NCBI GenBank assembly: GCA_041940525.1
Contig: JBGTSB010000070.1
Coordinates: forward strand, 1-10,976
Origin: JAKAXS01 sp041940525
GTDB taxonomy: Bacteria; Pseudomonadota; Alphaproteobacteria; Rhizobiales; Hyphomicrobiaceae
Direction: 5' to 3'
DNA: 10,976 nucleotides
Shown: piece by piece, positions 1-6,310 of the stretch
How positions within the stretch are numbered: the stretch's first letter is position 1
How the letters are laid out: each line of letters starts with the position of its first letter
Notes under the pieces: generated by a model
Databases searched by the model: none
Told to the model about the DNA's origin: nothing
What the model saw: only the letters and a program-made list of their open reading frames with translations
Made by a program: the position numbers and the translations under genes

Positions 1-800
1 TTGCCATAGGCGACCACGGAGCCCGTGAAGGTGATGGCGCCAATGGCCAGACCCAGCGACAACTCGATCAGGCTGTTGAGGTGGATGGCGCCGTCTTCGC
101 CCACGATGCCGTAGGCGCCGGGCGTGTAGATGGCGGGGGCAACAAAGTACTCGTGCTCGGTGCAAATGGTGTTTTCCCAGGCGTCAAAAATGGCCGACCA
201 ATACGCCTTCATCGGTTTTGCCACCGGCCCATAAAATCGGATGTAGAAATCCTCCAGCAGCGCCTCGACCACCGATCCGAAATGCAGCGAGGCCAGAAGC
301 GAGCCAAAGATGAAGGCCGGCAGCGTGAAGAGCATGCGTTTTGAGCCACCGCCGAGCGTAAACAGCGTGCCGGCGCCGCAGCCGTTGCCGAGCTGCATGC
401 CGATTCCGAACATGAACGAGCCGACAACAAGAGAAATCCCGAGCGGGGCGTATAAACCGCCATAACGTTGCTCTCCTGGAAGCATGCCTGCCATGACCGG
501 CATGAAGACGATCATTGTCAGACCGATCACCAGGATCTGGGCCTTGAGGCTGCGGCCATCGCCCCGGGTGACGATGGCGCGCCAGCCAGCTGTGAAGCCG
601 AAGCCGCCATGCAGGAGCGCGAAGCCAAGCCCGGCGCCGACAAAGAACAGTGCTGCACGATCCAGTGATGCCGTTGCCGCCAGCGCGATGCTTCCGATTG
701 CTAGCAGGCAGACGGCTATGAGTGTCGGCAGGGTGTCGCCCAGATGCGGCGGCAGTGCGGGGGACGCCGAGGGGCCGGAAATGTCGTTCGCCTGTGACAT
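1..800 (-). CDS. YeeE/YedE-family transporter N-terminal part, continuing in frame into a PntB-like segment (partial)
   Basis: The start is the ATG at 800, preceded on the minus strand by GGGGGAAG about eight bases upstream. The first ~215 residues are hydrophobic with several membrane segments (about 25-45, 49-66, 88-106, 118-136, 157-174). They carry the YeeE/YedE signature LGNGCGAGTLF, with its conserved cysteine at residue 141. Members of this family import thiosulfate or other reduced sulfur species across the inner membrane. From about residue 222 to the window edge the protein instead resembles transhydrogenase PntB: the stretch from AYGIVGEDG through SLIELSLG to IGAITFTGSVVAYG is near-diagnostic of that family. 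No stop codon separates the two parts. YeeE proteins usually run to 350-400 residues, so the YeeE part looks cut short. The upstream neighbour in the same direction is a heme protein 59 bases away, so the two are probably co-transcribed. The YeeE call is firm; whether the hybrid is real is uncertain. Confidence 0.75.
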   Translation of the reverse strand, partial: MSQANDISGPSASPALPPHLGDTLPTLIAVCLLAIGSIALAATASLDRAALFFVGAGLGFALLHGGFGFTAGWRAIVTRGDGRSLKAQILVIGLTMIVFMPVMAGMLPGEQRYGGLYAPLGISLVVGSFMFGIGMQLGNGCGAGTLFTLGGGSKRMLFTLPAFIFGSLLASLHFGSVVEALLEDFYIRFYGPVAKPMKAYWSAIFDAWENTICTEHEYFVAPAIYTPGAYGIVGEDGAIHLNSLIELSLGLAIGAITFTGSVVAYG

Positions 801-859
801 GGTTTTATCTTCCCCCATGGACCGTCTTGGTTCTACCCGCTGGGACGTTGGTTTGCGAG

Positions 860-1441
860 TTAGCGCAGTACTTTCTTGATCGTGAAGGCGCCGCGAATTT
901 CGCCTGGTTTGAAACCTACCGCTTGATCGTCTGGGTAGAGCTGCTGGATCTTTTCGCGCAAGTCAGGCGCGATATTTTCGCCATGGCATGCCGCACAAGG
1001 TTTGGCGGCCATGGGAATGGCCTTCATATAGCGGAAAACGCGGTTTCCATTCTCGGTCACGATTGTCGCTTGCTCGAGCTGTGTGGGGTCTCCTCCGGCT
1101 TGAGCTGCTTTCACGAATTTCAACAACACCGCCGTTTCAAAGTCGTCCGGTGCGTTGGCCGGGTTCCGGACCTTGAGCGCGGTTCGGCCGACGGTTCCGG
1201 CATAGCTTTCAGATAAATCCTTCGCAAGCGCCGGCGCCGTGAGCTTACAGACGTCGATCGCAGCGGCCGGACCTCCAGACTTCAGCGCTGCCTGCAATTG
1301 ACCTTTCAGTGCCTTGCCTAACGCGGCTGCCGTAGCTCCGGCAGTGGTCGCCATCTGCTCTTCGGCCGACTGTGCGCGCGCCGTATCCGTCATTGCTAAA
1401 GCAGCTAACAGGACAAAAGCGCTCAAGGATCGCGTGGTCAT
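860..1441 (-). CDS. secreted Tll0287-like (DUF3365) c-type heme protein
   Basis: The 193-residue protein starts with a signal peptide (hydrophobic residues 7-18, cleavage near ARA-QS). The rest matches the Tll0287-like/DUF3365 pattern. It has a helical N-terminal part with AAIDVCK (Cys65), then GRTALKVRNPANAPDDFE, ENGNRVFRYMKAIP, one heme c attachment motif CAACH (149-153), and a C-terminal stretch ending in YPDDQAVGFKPGEIRGAF. It is therefore a periplasmic monoheme cytochrome or redox/ligand sensor-like protein; family members are found alone or fused to signalling proteins. The ATG has an excellent ribosome binding site (AGGAGG seven bases before). The length is normal for the stand-alone family. 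It precedes the YeeE-like gene in the same direction, so a sulfur-redox role is possible, but this is inferred from context only. Confidence 0.88.
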   Translation of the reverse strand: MTTRSLSAFVLLAALAMTDTARAQSAEEQMATTAGATAAALGKALKGQLQAALKSGGPAAAIDVCKLTAPALAKDLSESYAGTVGRTALKVRNPANAPDDFETAVLLKFVKAAQAGGDPTQLEQATIVTENGNRVFRYMKAIPMAAKPCAACHGENIAPDLREKIQQLYPDDQAVGFKPGEIRGAFTIKKVLR

Positions 1442-1521
1442 TTGTAGCCTCCTCGGTCACTCGTGAACGTATCACCTTTAGCGACCAAGTTCGAAACTGA
1501 CCCGAAAAGGCAGCTCCTGGT

Positions 1522-1535
1522 TTGACCGATGTCAA
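1522..1535. promoter_or_regulatory. FixK/Fnr-type binding site
   Basis: The sequence TTGACCGATGTCAA is a perfect palindrome of the form TTGAC-N4-GTCAA, matching the recognition pattern of the alphaproteobacterial Crp/Fnr regulators FixK and FnrL. It lies between the divergent heme protein gene (81 bases away) and the 2TM protein gene (93 bases away). It could give low-oxygen control to either or both. No convincing -10 element was placed. Confidence 0.55.
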
Positions 1536-1627
1536 GGCGGGAACACCGCTGGGCGCCAACATTCGGTATTGTTCCAGTCAAATTATGCCGTCACGTTCAT
1601 CATAAATTCTGGCTTTGGAGTAGTTCC

Positions 1628-1885
1628 ATGTCACGTATCGATACGCTCAAGATCACCGACGACCCTGGTTTCCGCACGCACGCCATCGTTTTTGCAGCCG
1701 TCATGACGCTGCTTGTTGTCATCAATCTATTTAATATGTCGAACATCTGGGTTCACTGGCCATTGCTCGGCTGGGGCTTGGGCCTAGCGTTTCACGGCGC
1801 CGCTGTGAACACGCAGATTAAGCGCTTGCGCGCTGAGGCCGAGCGTCGGCGCGGCGCGACCAATGACGGCTCTTCATCCGCCTGA
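1628..1885 (+). CDS. 2TM-domain small membrane protein
   Basis: The 85-residue protein has two predicted membrane helices, at about residues 15-34 and 37-58, joined by a short turn containing NIWVHWPLLGWG. A basic tail follows (QIKRLRAEAERRR). This layout, with the H..V/F and W.HWP..GWG.GL..H positions, matches the 2TM domain family. That domain occurs as short stand-alone proteins and at the ends of some histidine kinases; its biochemical role is unknown. The ATG at 1628 was chosen over an in-frame ATG at 1529 because GGAG sits seven bases before it and the upstream 33 codons look non-coding. The FixK/Fnr-like box upstream suggests expression under low oxygen. Confidence 0.82.
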   Translation: MSRIDTLKITDDPGFRTHAIVFAAVMTLLVVINLFNMSNIWVHWPLLGWGLGLAFHGAAVNTQIKRLRAEAERRRGATNDGSSSA

Positions 1886-1901
1886 AATCAGCTGTCAGGC
1901 G
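1879..1901. repeat. inverted repeat between convergent genes
   Basis: CGCCTGA and TCAGGCG pair perfectly over seven bases with a nine-base loop. The hairpin overlaps the stop codon of the 2TM gene and lies just before the end of the convergent gene. Neither strand has a T tract after the stem, so it is at best a weak bidirectional transcription end. Confidence 0.35.
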
Positions 1902-1907
1902 CTGGGC

Positions 1908-2333
1908 TCAGTGCAAGTTCAGGACTTCATGAGAGAAGCCCATATCGTAGCATTGGAAGCTATTGAATTCGCCCTGCTGATCTTGCAGGAGGCGTTCTTT
2001 TAGACGTATGGCATCTTCGATGCTCTTACGTTCACGCTGCAAGGCGGAAATTTCGCTTTGCAGAGCTTGTATGCGCTGGGCGCTGTCGTCTGTCGCGACT
2101 AGAGCGATCGCCCCAAGAACATCCATCGCAACTCCATATGATCCAAGCCGCTTGGGAAGCCGGGCGATGCTTGTTGCTTGGCTGTTTGCCCCGCGAATGG
2201 TTGTCCCGATTTCTTGTTGCAAACTGTAGATTTTACTCTGTGATCGTCTTAATTGTTTTCGCAGTTGTTTAAGCTCTTGATGAATGCCGGTTACATTGCT
2301 GACGATCCGTGTGCATAGTGTTTCCCGGTTCAT
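1908..2333 (-). CDS. hypothetical coiled-coil protein
   Basis: I do not recognise this 141-residue protein. The start at 2333 (MNRETLC) was preferred to an in-frame upstream ATG at 2363 because AGGAG lies eight bases before it. Residues about 18-45 (HQELKQLRKQLRRSQSKIYSLQQEI) and 85-122 (AQRIQALQSEISALQRERKSIEDAIRLKERLLQDQQ) have heptad-like leucine/isoleucine spacing rich in K, R, E and Q, suggesting two coiled-coil arms. They are separated by a more hydrophobic linker (YGVAMDVLGAIALVA) that is borderline for a membrane segment. There is no signal peptide. It converges with the 2TM gene and is divergent from the secreted protein gene that follows. Codon use is ordinary for the region, so it is probably a real gene, with no function assignable. 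Confidence 0.6.
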   Translation of the reverse strand: MNRETLCTRIVSNVTGIHQELKQLRKQLRRSQSKIYSLQQEIGTTIRGANSQATSIARLPKRLGSYGVAMDVLGAIALVATDDSAQRIQALQSEISALQRERKSIEDAIRLKERLLQDQQGEFNSFQCYDMGFSHEVLNLH

Positions 2334-2437
2334 GCGTTCGCTCCTGCTTGTTGCCTTGCGCAATCATGGCGGACGCCTGGCGGGCGGGGATAAAGCGGCA
2401 TGGATCAAAGAGTTATTTGTCCGGGAGCAAGCGGCAG

Positions 2438-3223
2438 GTGCGGAGCGTTGTGATCATTCTTAGCTTGTGCTGCGGGCTGCAGCTGTTGGCGGCTGGGCAG
2501 GCGGCTGCTTTGGATAGCCTGTTTGGAGCGCTAACCGGCAGGTCCGCGGAGACGAACCCGTTTCGCGGGATTTCAATTCCGCCGCGTGATGAGCTCTGGG
2601 CCGCCTCGCCGATACGGGGCGGGCGTGTTCCTCCGAGCCGGCGTGGTGAGTTATCGTCTCGAGAGTGTGGGGGATTGCTGTTGGATATGGCGGCGGGATT
2701 TCGCGTTCTGCGGCCGGACGCGCCGGATCCAAAAGGCGACGAGAACGTTTCGTGGAAGTTTCACGTTGAAATGGAGGCGTTTCGCGATCTGTTTTGGTGC
2801 GAGATGGAAGCCAAACTTGCGAAAACGCTTGAAGCGATCGATCAGCTGGAGGCGACACCCGTTCCCATGCCGTACCGGGTGAACCCGTTCACTTACAATT
2901 TCTCGGAGTTCAGCCAGTGGCCCCGCCCTTTTCAAAGAATTCGCGGGATCATTGCTGATCTCGCCATGTTGGCCTTGAGGGGGCACGCGCCCGCCAGCGT
3001 GGCGTTGGCCAAGCTTTCAGCGCGGGATGATGTGATCAGGCTGACGCCGCGCTTTATTTATTTCCTGCTTACGTCCGCCAGCCGGCGCTCGCGTCTTGAC
3101 GCAAAAGCCCAACGGCTATTGCGAATGGCTGAGCGCAGTCTGTCGCCGGAAGACCGCGTTGAACTGGACGATCGCGCTATCGGGGCCAACTGGCCGCTGA
3201 AAGAGCCGATGACGATCGATTAG
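2438..3223 (+). CDS. secreted protein of unknown function
   Basis: The reading frame is open from 2309, with an ATG at 2366, but I favour the GTG at 2438. GGGAG lies ten bases before it, and the resulting N-terminus (MRSVVIILSLCCGLQLLAAGQAAALD) is a textbook signal peptide. That start also leaves about 100 bases for promoters between this gene and the divergent coiled-coil gene; starting at 2366 would leave only 32 bases and has no ribosome binding site. The mature part (~235 residues) has no motif I recognise. It is proline/arginine-rich early on (PPRDELWAAS, GGRVPPSRRGE), then helical and rich in charged residues (MEAFRDLFWCEMEAKLAKTLEAIDQLE), with a YRVNPFTYNFSEFSQWPRPFQRI stretch and a basic helical C-terminus. 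Two cysteines in the mature part (in ECGG and FWCE) could form a disulfide. It is probably periplasmic. Confidence 0.65.
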   Translation: MRSVVIILSLCCGLQLLAAGQAAALDSLFGALTGRSAETNPFRGISIPPRDELWAASPIRGGRVPPSRRGELSSRECGGLLLDMAAGFRVLRPDAPDPKGDENVSWKFHVEMEAFRDLFWCEMEAKLAKTLEAIDQLEATPVPMPYRVNPFTYNFSEFSQWPRPFQRIRGIIADLAMLALRGHAPASVALAKLSARDDVIRLTPRFIYFLLTSASRRSRLDAKAQRLLRMAERSLSPEDRVELDDRAIGANWPLKEPMTID

Positions 3224-3296
3224 AGCGATGACGTGAGTGAAGGTATACGTCGCTGCGACGGCTTCAAGCGCGGCGAGACTTGCGGGCCAATCAACT

Positions 3297-3329
3297 CAGG
3301 TCCGGCCGTCTTGTGGACTGCCGGACCTG
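3297..3329 (+). terminator. hairpin terminator candidate
   Basis: CAGGTCCGGC and GCCGGACCTG form a perfect ten-base stem, extended by an inner GTC/GAC pairing around a small loop. The plus strand then reads GGTATTTTGGG, a short and interrupted T tract. It lies 74 bases after the stop of the secreted protein gene and just before the end of the convergent PepSY gene, so it could serve either strand. The stem is very stable; the weak T tract makes intrinsic termination likely rather than certain. Confidence 0.55.
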
Positions 3330-3373
3330 GGTATTTTGGGAACCTTGGTTTAAAGCATAATGCGAGCCGCGTC

Positions 3374-3655
3374 TTAGTCGTCGTAGCCGTAGAGGATCTT
3401 GGCGGTAGCCGGATGAACATGGCTCTCGATACGAACGCCATTTTTGTCTGTCATCTCTACCTCGTAGACGCCGTCATCGGCTTCGATCTCTCGGACCGTG
3501 TACCCTTGGGCCGACAGTTTCTCGATCACTTCGGCATGCGAGAGCCACTGTCCGGCTGGTACGTTCAGCCGATTGGTGTCAGCTGAGGCAGAGGCTGCCG
3601 CAAAGAACGTGGCAGAGGCAAAAGTGGCAATCAAAAGGGTGCGGTAGCATTTCAT
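3374..3655 (-). CDS. secreted PepSY-domain protein
   Basis: The 93-residue protein has a signal peptide (MKCYRTLLIATFASATFFAAASASA-D). A single PepSY-type domain follows: WLSHAEVIEKLSAQGYTVREIEADDGVYEVEMTDKNGVRIESHVHPATAKIL, with the typical helix-then-strands layout and the closing V.P.TG/KI element. It ends in an acidic YGYDD. PepSY domains are small periplasmic or extracellular modules that inhibit or modulate partner proteins; the acidic tail might bind cations. The ATG is preceded by AGGAG at nine bases. It is transcribed away from a second PepSY gene and a two-component system, with which it shares a 140-base intergenic region containing repeated TGTCAG elements. It is thus likely to be a target or accessory part of that system. 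Confidence 0.82.
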   Translation of the reverse strand: MKCYRTLLIATFASATFFAAASASADTNRLNVPAGQWLSHAEVIEKLSAQGYTVREIEADDGVYEVEMTDKNGVRIESHVHPATAKILYGYDD

Positions 3656-3675
3656 AGGTGCATTCTCCTAGCTTG

Positions 3676-3693
3676 GCGCGTATTGGGACGCGC
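3676..3693. repeat. inverted repeat in the leader of the PepSY gene
   Basis: GCGCGT and ACGCGC are perfect complements around a six-base spacer. They lie about 20-40 bases upstream of the minus-strand PepSY start, in its probable 5' untranslated region. A role as operator or mRNA hairpin is possible, but nothing else in the sequence supports it. Confidence 0.25.
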
Positions 3694-3713
3694 ATCTTTG
3701 TAGACCTAGGAAC

Positions 3714-3767
3714 CCTGACAGACTTCGCCTGCTTGCCACCTGACTGCCTCTGTCAGGTATTTGTCAG
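3714..3767. promoter_or_regulatory. likely response-regulator operator (TGTCAG repeats)
   Basis: Three matches to TGTCAG (or its complement CTGACA) and one near match lie within 54 bases. CCTGACAG begins at 3714. ACCTGAC and GTCAGGT form a perfect inverted repeat at 3738-3758. A second TGTCAG at 3762 lies exactly 11 bases after the one at 3751. OmpR/PhoB-type regulators typically bind direct repeats with 11-base periodicity. The position between the divergent PepSY genes, one of which leads the regulator operon, fits autoregulation. The assignment to this regulator is inferred. Confidence 0.5.
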
Positions 3768-3798
3768 CATCTTGGGATCAGCATCTCTGGTGACGTTT

Positions 3799-4131
3799 AT
3801 GAGAAAGGGATCACGTTTGCGAATGTTCATTCTGCGGTTCGGTTTAACGCTCACGGCTGCTGTATTGCCGGTGGCGACTTTGACACTCGCAGACGACATC
3901 GGCCACGAAGCGGCACGCCGGCTCGTCGAGGAAGGAAAGATTCTCGGGTTAGCGGAGGTGCTCGAGCAGGTTGGGCAGAAAGTGCCGGGTAAATTACTCG
4001 GGACCGAGCTTGAGTATGAGGATGGCCGCATCGTTTATGAGATCAAGATCTTGCGACCTGGCGGCCGCCTTCAAGAGGTCGAAGTAGATGCGGCCACTGG
4101 CCATATCATTAGCATTGAGGACGACGACTGA
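3799..4131 (+). CDS. secreted PepSY-domain protein in the two-component operon
   Basis: The 110-residue protein has a basic N-terminus (MRKGSRLR), a hydrophobic segment (FILRFGLTLTAAVLPVATLTLA) ending in a plausible signal peptidase site, and one PepSY domain. That domain runs HEAARRLVEEGKILGLAEVLEQVGQKVPGKLLGTELEYEDGRIVYEIKILRPGGRLQEVEVDAATGHIISIEDDD. The closing VDAATGHIISIE is the family hallmark, and the tail is acidic. The start is uncertain: ATG 3799 has GGTGA just upstream, and ATG 3823 is possible with AAGGGA further away. The stop overlaps the response regulator start by one base (TGATG), so the two are translationally coupled. In Sinorhizobium the small periplasmic protein FeuN is encoded upstream of feuPQ and restrains the FeuQ kinase. 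By position, this protein could play that part. Confidence 0.82.
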   Translation: MRKGSRLRMFILRFGLTLTAAVLPVATLTLADDIGHEAARRLVEEGKILGLAEVLEQVGQKVPGKLLGTELEYEDGRIVYEIKILRPGGRLQEVEVDAATGHIISIEDDD

Positions 4132-4799
4132 TGCGTGCGCTTGTCGTTGAAGACGATCACCGTATCGCAGTCGATATCACTCAGGCACTCGAAGGAGCTG
4201 GATTTGTTTGCGACACTGCTAGTGACGGTGAAGCCGCCTGGTTCATCGGTGACACTGAATCCTTTGACCTCGTGGTCTTGGACCTTGGCCTCCCGAAGAT
4301 GGACGGTCTCGCGGTAATCAAACAATGGCGAGGAGCAGGGCGCCGATTTCCCGTGCTTATCCTCACGGCACGGGGGGCATGGCCTGAGCGCGTTGAAGGG
4401 ATTGATGCCGGCGCAGATGACTATCTAGTCAAGCCATTTCAGATGGAGGAATTGCTTGCTCGCGCTAGAGCTTTGGTCCGCCGCTCTGTTGGGATTGCCA
4501 GCCCGTTCATAGAAGCTGGAGACCTTCGCGTCGATACACGGATCATGCGCGTTTATATACGCGGCACGCACGTGCCCCTGACGCCCCTTGAATATCGCCT
4601 GATAACATTTCTCGCGCACCACAAGGGACGGGTCGTTCCTGGTAGCGAACTTCTCGATCACTTGCATGGCGAGGGCCAAGAACGCGAAGCTAATGCTCTT
4701 GAGGCAGTGATCGCGCGATTGCGCAAGAAGCTTGGACCAGGTTTGATCGAGACTCGCCGGGGCTACGGCTACACGATCACAGACCGAGAGCCACAATGA
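4131..4799 (+). CDS. OmpR-family response regulator (PhoP/FeuP-like)
   Basis: The 222-residue protein has a receiver domain (residues 1-115) and an OmpR/PhoB winged-helix DNA-binding domain (about 128-218). The receiver shows the acidic pair E7/D8/D9, the phosphoacceptor D51 in LVVLDLGLPKMDGL, T79 and the conserved K101 in DYLVKPF. The DNA-binding domain has LTPLEYRLITFLAHHKGRVV, the recognition-helix region EANALEAVIARLRKKLG, and the wing RRGYGYTI. Length and layout are standard. It overlaps the preceding PepSY gene by one base and the following kinase gene by four (ATGA), so the three form one translationally coupled operon. The kinase type and the small periplasmic partner point to the PhoP/FeuP branch, but orthology to a named system cannot be fixed here. 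It probably binds the TGTCAG repeats upstream. Confidence 0.93.
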   Translation: MRALVVEDDHRIAVDITQALEGAGFVCDTASDGEAAWFIGDTESFDLVVLDLGLPKMDGLAVIKQWRGAGRRFPVLILTARGAWPERVEGIDAGADDYLVKPFQMEELLARARALVRRSVGIASPFIEAGDLRVDTRIMRVYIRGTHVPLTPLEYRLITFLAHHKGRVVPGSELLDHLHGEGQEREANALEAVIARLRKKLGPGLIETRRGYGYTITDREPQ

Positions 4800-6139
4800 C
4801 CTCATTGCGAATAAGGCTCCTGACTGGTGCGGTTATTTTCATTTCAACTGCGCTTTTGATTGCAGCTTTTGTTCTGACTGTTCTGTTTGAGCGTCATGTC
4901 ACTGATTGGATTGACCAGGAGCTTGAAGGTCACTTGGAGCGCCTTATCGCCAACGTCGAACGTACATCTGATGGATCGCTCACTGTAAATAGAACGCCTG
5001 ATGACTCGCGCTTTGAGACTCCGCTGTCCGGTCTATATTGGCAGGTCGTGTTTGCAAATGGACGGGCCGAACGATCACGATCGTTGTGGGATGTCGTGCT
5101 CGATCTTCCGCCGGAGAAATCAAGCCAGGCGCAATCCCACCATCATTCGATCCGTGGCCCGCAGGGCCAGACGCTGTATCTGATCCAAAAGAAGGTTGAG
5201 ATGCCACAGCGGCTTGGCCGGTCCGAGGTATTGTTTGCAGTGGGCATGGATAAGGCGCAGCTCGATAAAGCGGTTTGGCGTTTTGCCGGTGCTCTAGCGC
5301 CGTTCCTCATTGCTCTCGGTCTACTATTGTTGGCGGCAACGTGGTTGCAGGTGGGCTTGGGGTTGAAACCGTTGTCTTCAATCCGTCTGCGGGTCGAACA
5401 AATTCGCACCGGGTCGGAGAAGCGATTGGGATCAGATTTTCCTTCCGAGGTTAGACCTCTGGCACAAGAGATAGATACGCTGCTCGACGGGCGGGAACGA
5501 CAGCTCGTGTTAGCGAAAGCGCGTGCTGGTGATTTGGCTCACGGCCTTAAGACGCCGCTTCAGGTTATTGTCGGCGGGATCGGAAGGCTGAAGTCGGCAG
5601 GGGAGAATGCCATAGCGACCGACCTCGAACATGCGACCCAGTTGATGCAACGGCACGTCGATCGCCAGCTGATCCGGGCGCGCATGGTAACGAACGGTGC
5701 AATGGTGTTGGCCGATGTGGGTGATGTTGCGGCGCGGGTGGTCCGCGTTCTGGAAAAGGCCACTCGGCAGCGTAATCTATCGTGGTCGATAGAAGTGCCC
5801 AGTGACCTTTGCGCGCGCATCCATCCAGACGATCTATCTGAAGCGCTGGGGGCTCTGGCGGAAAACGCTGGGCGGCACGCTACAAGCGCGGTCATCATCA
5901 GCGCAAGACGAGAAGGTCCGGCTGTGTTTGTCACGGTATATGATGACGGCCCAGGAATTCCGGACAAGCGGTTTGAAGACATGTTGAGGCGTGGGGGCCG
6001 GCTAGACAACTCCGCTGACGGCATTGGGCTCGGTCTGGCAATTGCTGGAGACATTGCTGAAGCATGCCGGGGGCGGCTTTCATCAAACCGCGAGCGTTCA
6101 GGCATGTTTGGCATCACAATGCAGCTTTCGGCCAACTAA
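4796..6139 (+). CDS. PhoQ/FeuQ-like sensor histidine kinase
   Basis: The 447-residue inner-membrane kinase has transmembrane helices at about 9-31 and 164-187. They flank a ~130-residue periplasmic sensor region containing a histidine cluster (QSHHHS, 114-118). A HAMP-like linker follows (GLGLKPLSSIRLRVEQIRTG). The dimerization box is DLAHGLKTPLQ with His249; the H.LKTPL form, rather than HELRTPL, is characteristic of the PhoQ/FeuQ group. The ATPase part has the N box (ALAENAGRHA, N357), the G1 box DDGPGIP (383-389) and the G2 box GIGLGLAI (409-416). All residues needed for activity appear intact. It overlaps the regulator gene by four bases. The periplasmic histidines could sense metal or pH, but that is speculation. 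The gene is followed by a weak hairpin and a short gap. Confidence 0.93.
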   Translation: MTSLRIRLLTGAVIFISTALLIAAFVLTVLFERHVTDWIDQELEGHLERLIANVERTSDGSLTVNRTPDDSRFETPLSGLYWQVVFANGRAERSRSLWDVVLDLPPEKSSQAQSHHHSIRGPQGQTLYLIQKKVEMPQRLGRSEVLFAVGMDKAQLDKAVWRFAGALAPFLIALGLLLLAATWLQVGLGLKPLSSIRLRVEQIRTGSEKRLGSDFPSEVRPLAQEIDTLLDGRERQLVLAKARAGDLAHGLKTPLQVIVGGIGRLKSAGENAIATDLEHATQLMQRHVDRQLIRARMVTNGAMVLADVGDVAARVVRVLEKATRQRNLSWSIEVPSDLCARIHPDDLSEALGALAENAGRHATSAVIISARREGPAVFVTVYDDGPGIPDKRFEDMLRRGGRLDNSADGIGLGLAIAGDIAEACRGRLSSNRERSGMFGITMQLSAN

Positions 6140-6147
6140 CAGGCCGT

Positions 6148-6183
6148 AGACCTTTTGCAGATCACGAGGTTCTAGGTCTTTCA
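6148..6183 (+). terminator. weak hairpin after the kinase gene
   Basis: AGACCT and AGGTCT form a six-base stem around a 20-base loop and are followed by TTTC. It lies directly after the kinase stop codon. The loop is long and the T run short, so this is a tentative end of the PepSY-regulator-kinase operon. The remaining bases up to 6255 show nothing else. Confidence 0.25.
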
Positions 6184-6255
6184 GTGCTAGGAGCTGAAGT
6201 GTGCATCTGTTCCTTGCCCATAGCCGAAGCTCAAATAGTGGACACCAAAACAACG

Positions 6256-6283
6256 CGCCCGAGACAGTTTCCCGTCCCGGGCG
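6256..6283 (-). terminator. intrinsic terminator of the acidic secreted protein gene
   Basis: Read on the minus strand, CGCCCGGGAC and GTCTCGGGCG form a ten-base stem with one mismatch around an eight-base loop, followed by CGTTGTTTTGG. Position and orientation fit termination of the minus-strand gene that ends about 27 bases before. Confidence 0.7.
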
Positions 6284-6310
6284 TGCGCATAACGTTCGCA
6301 AATTCTCTAC

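Noticed and set aside
5560..6135. 191-codon minus-strand open frame opposite the kinase catalytic region.
   Set aside because: The plus strand encodes all kinase motifs intact; the antisense product is serine/arginine-rich and meaningless.
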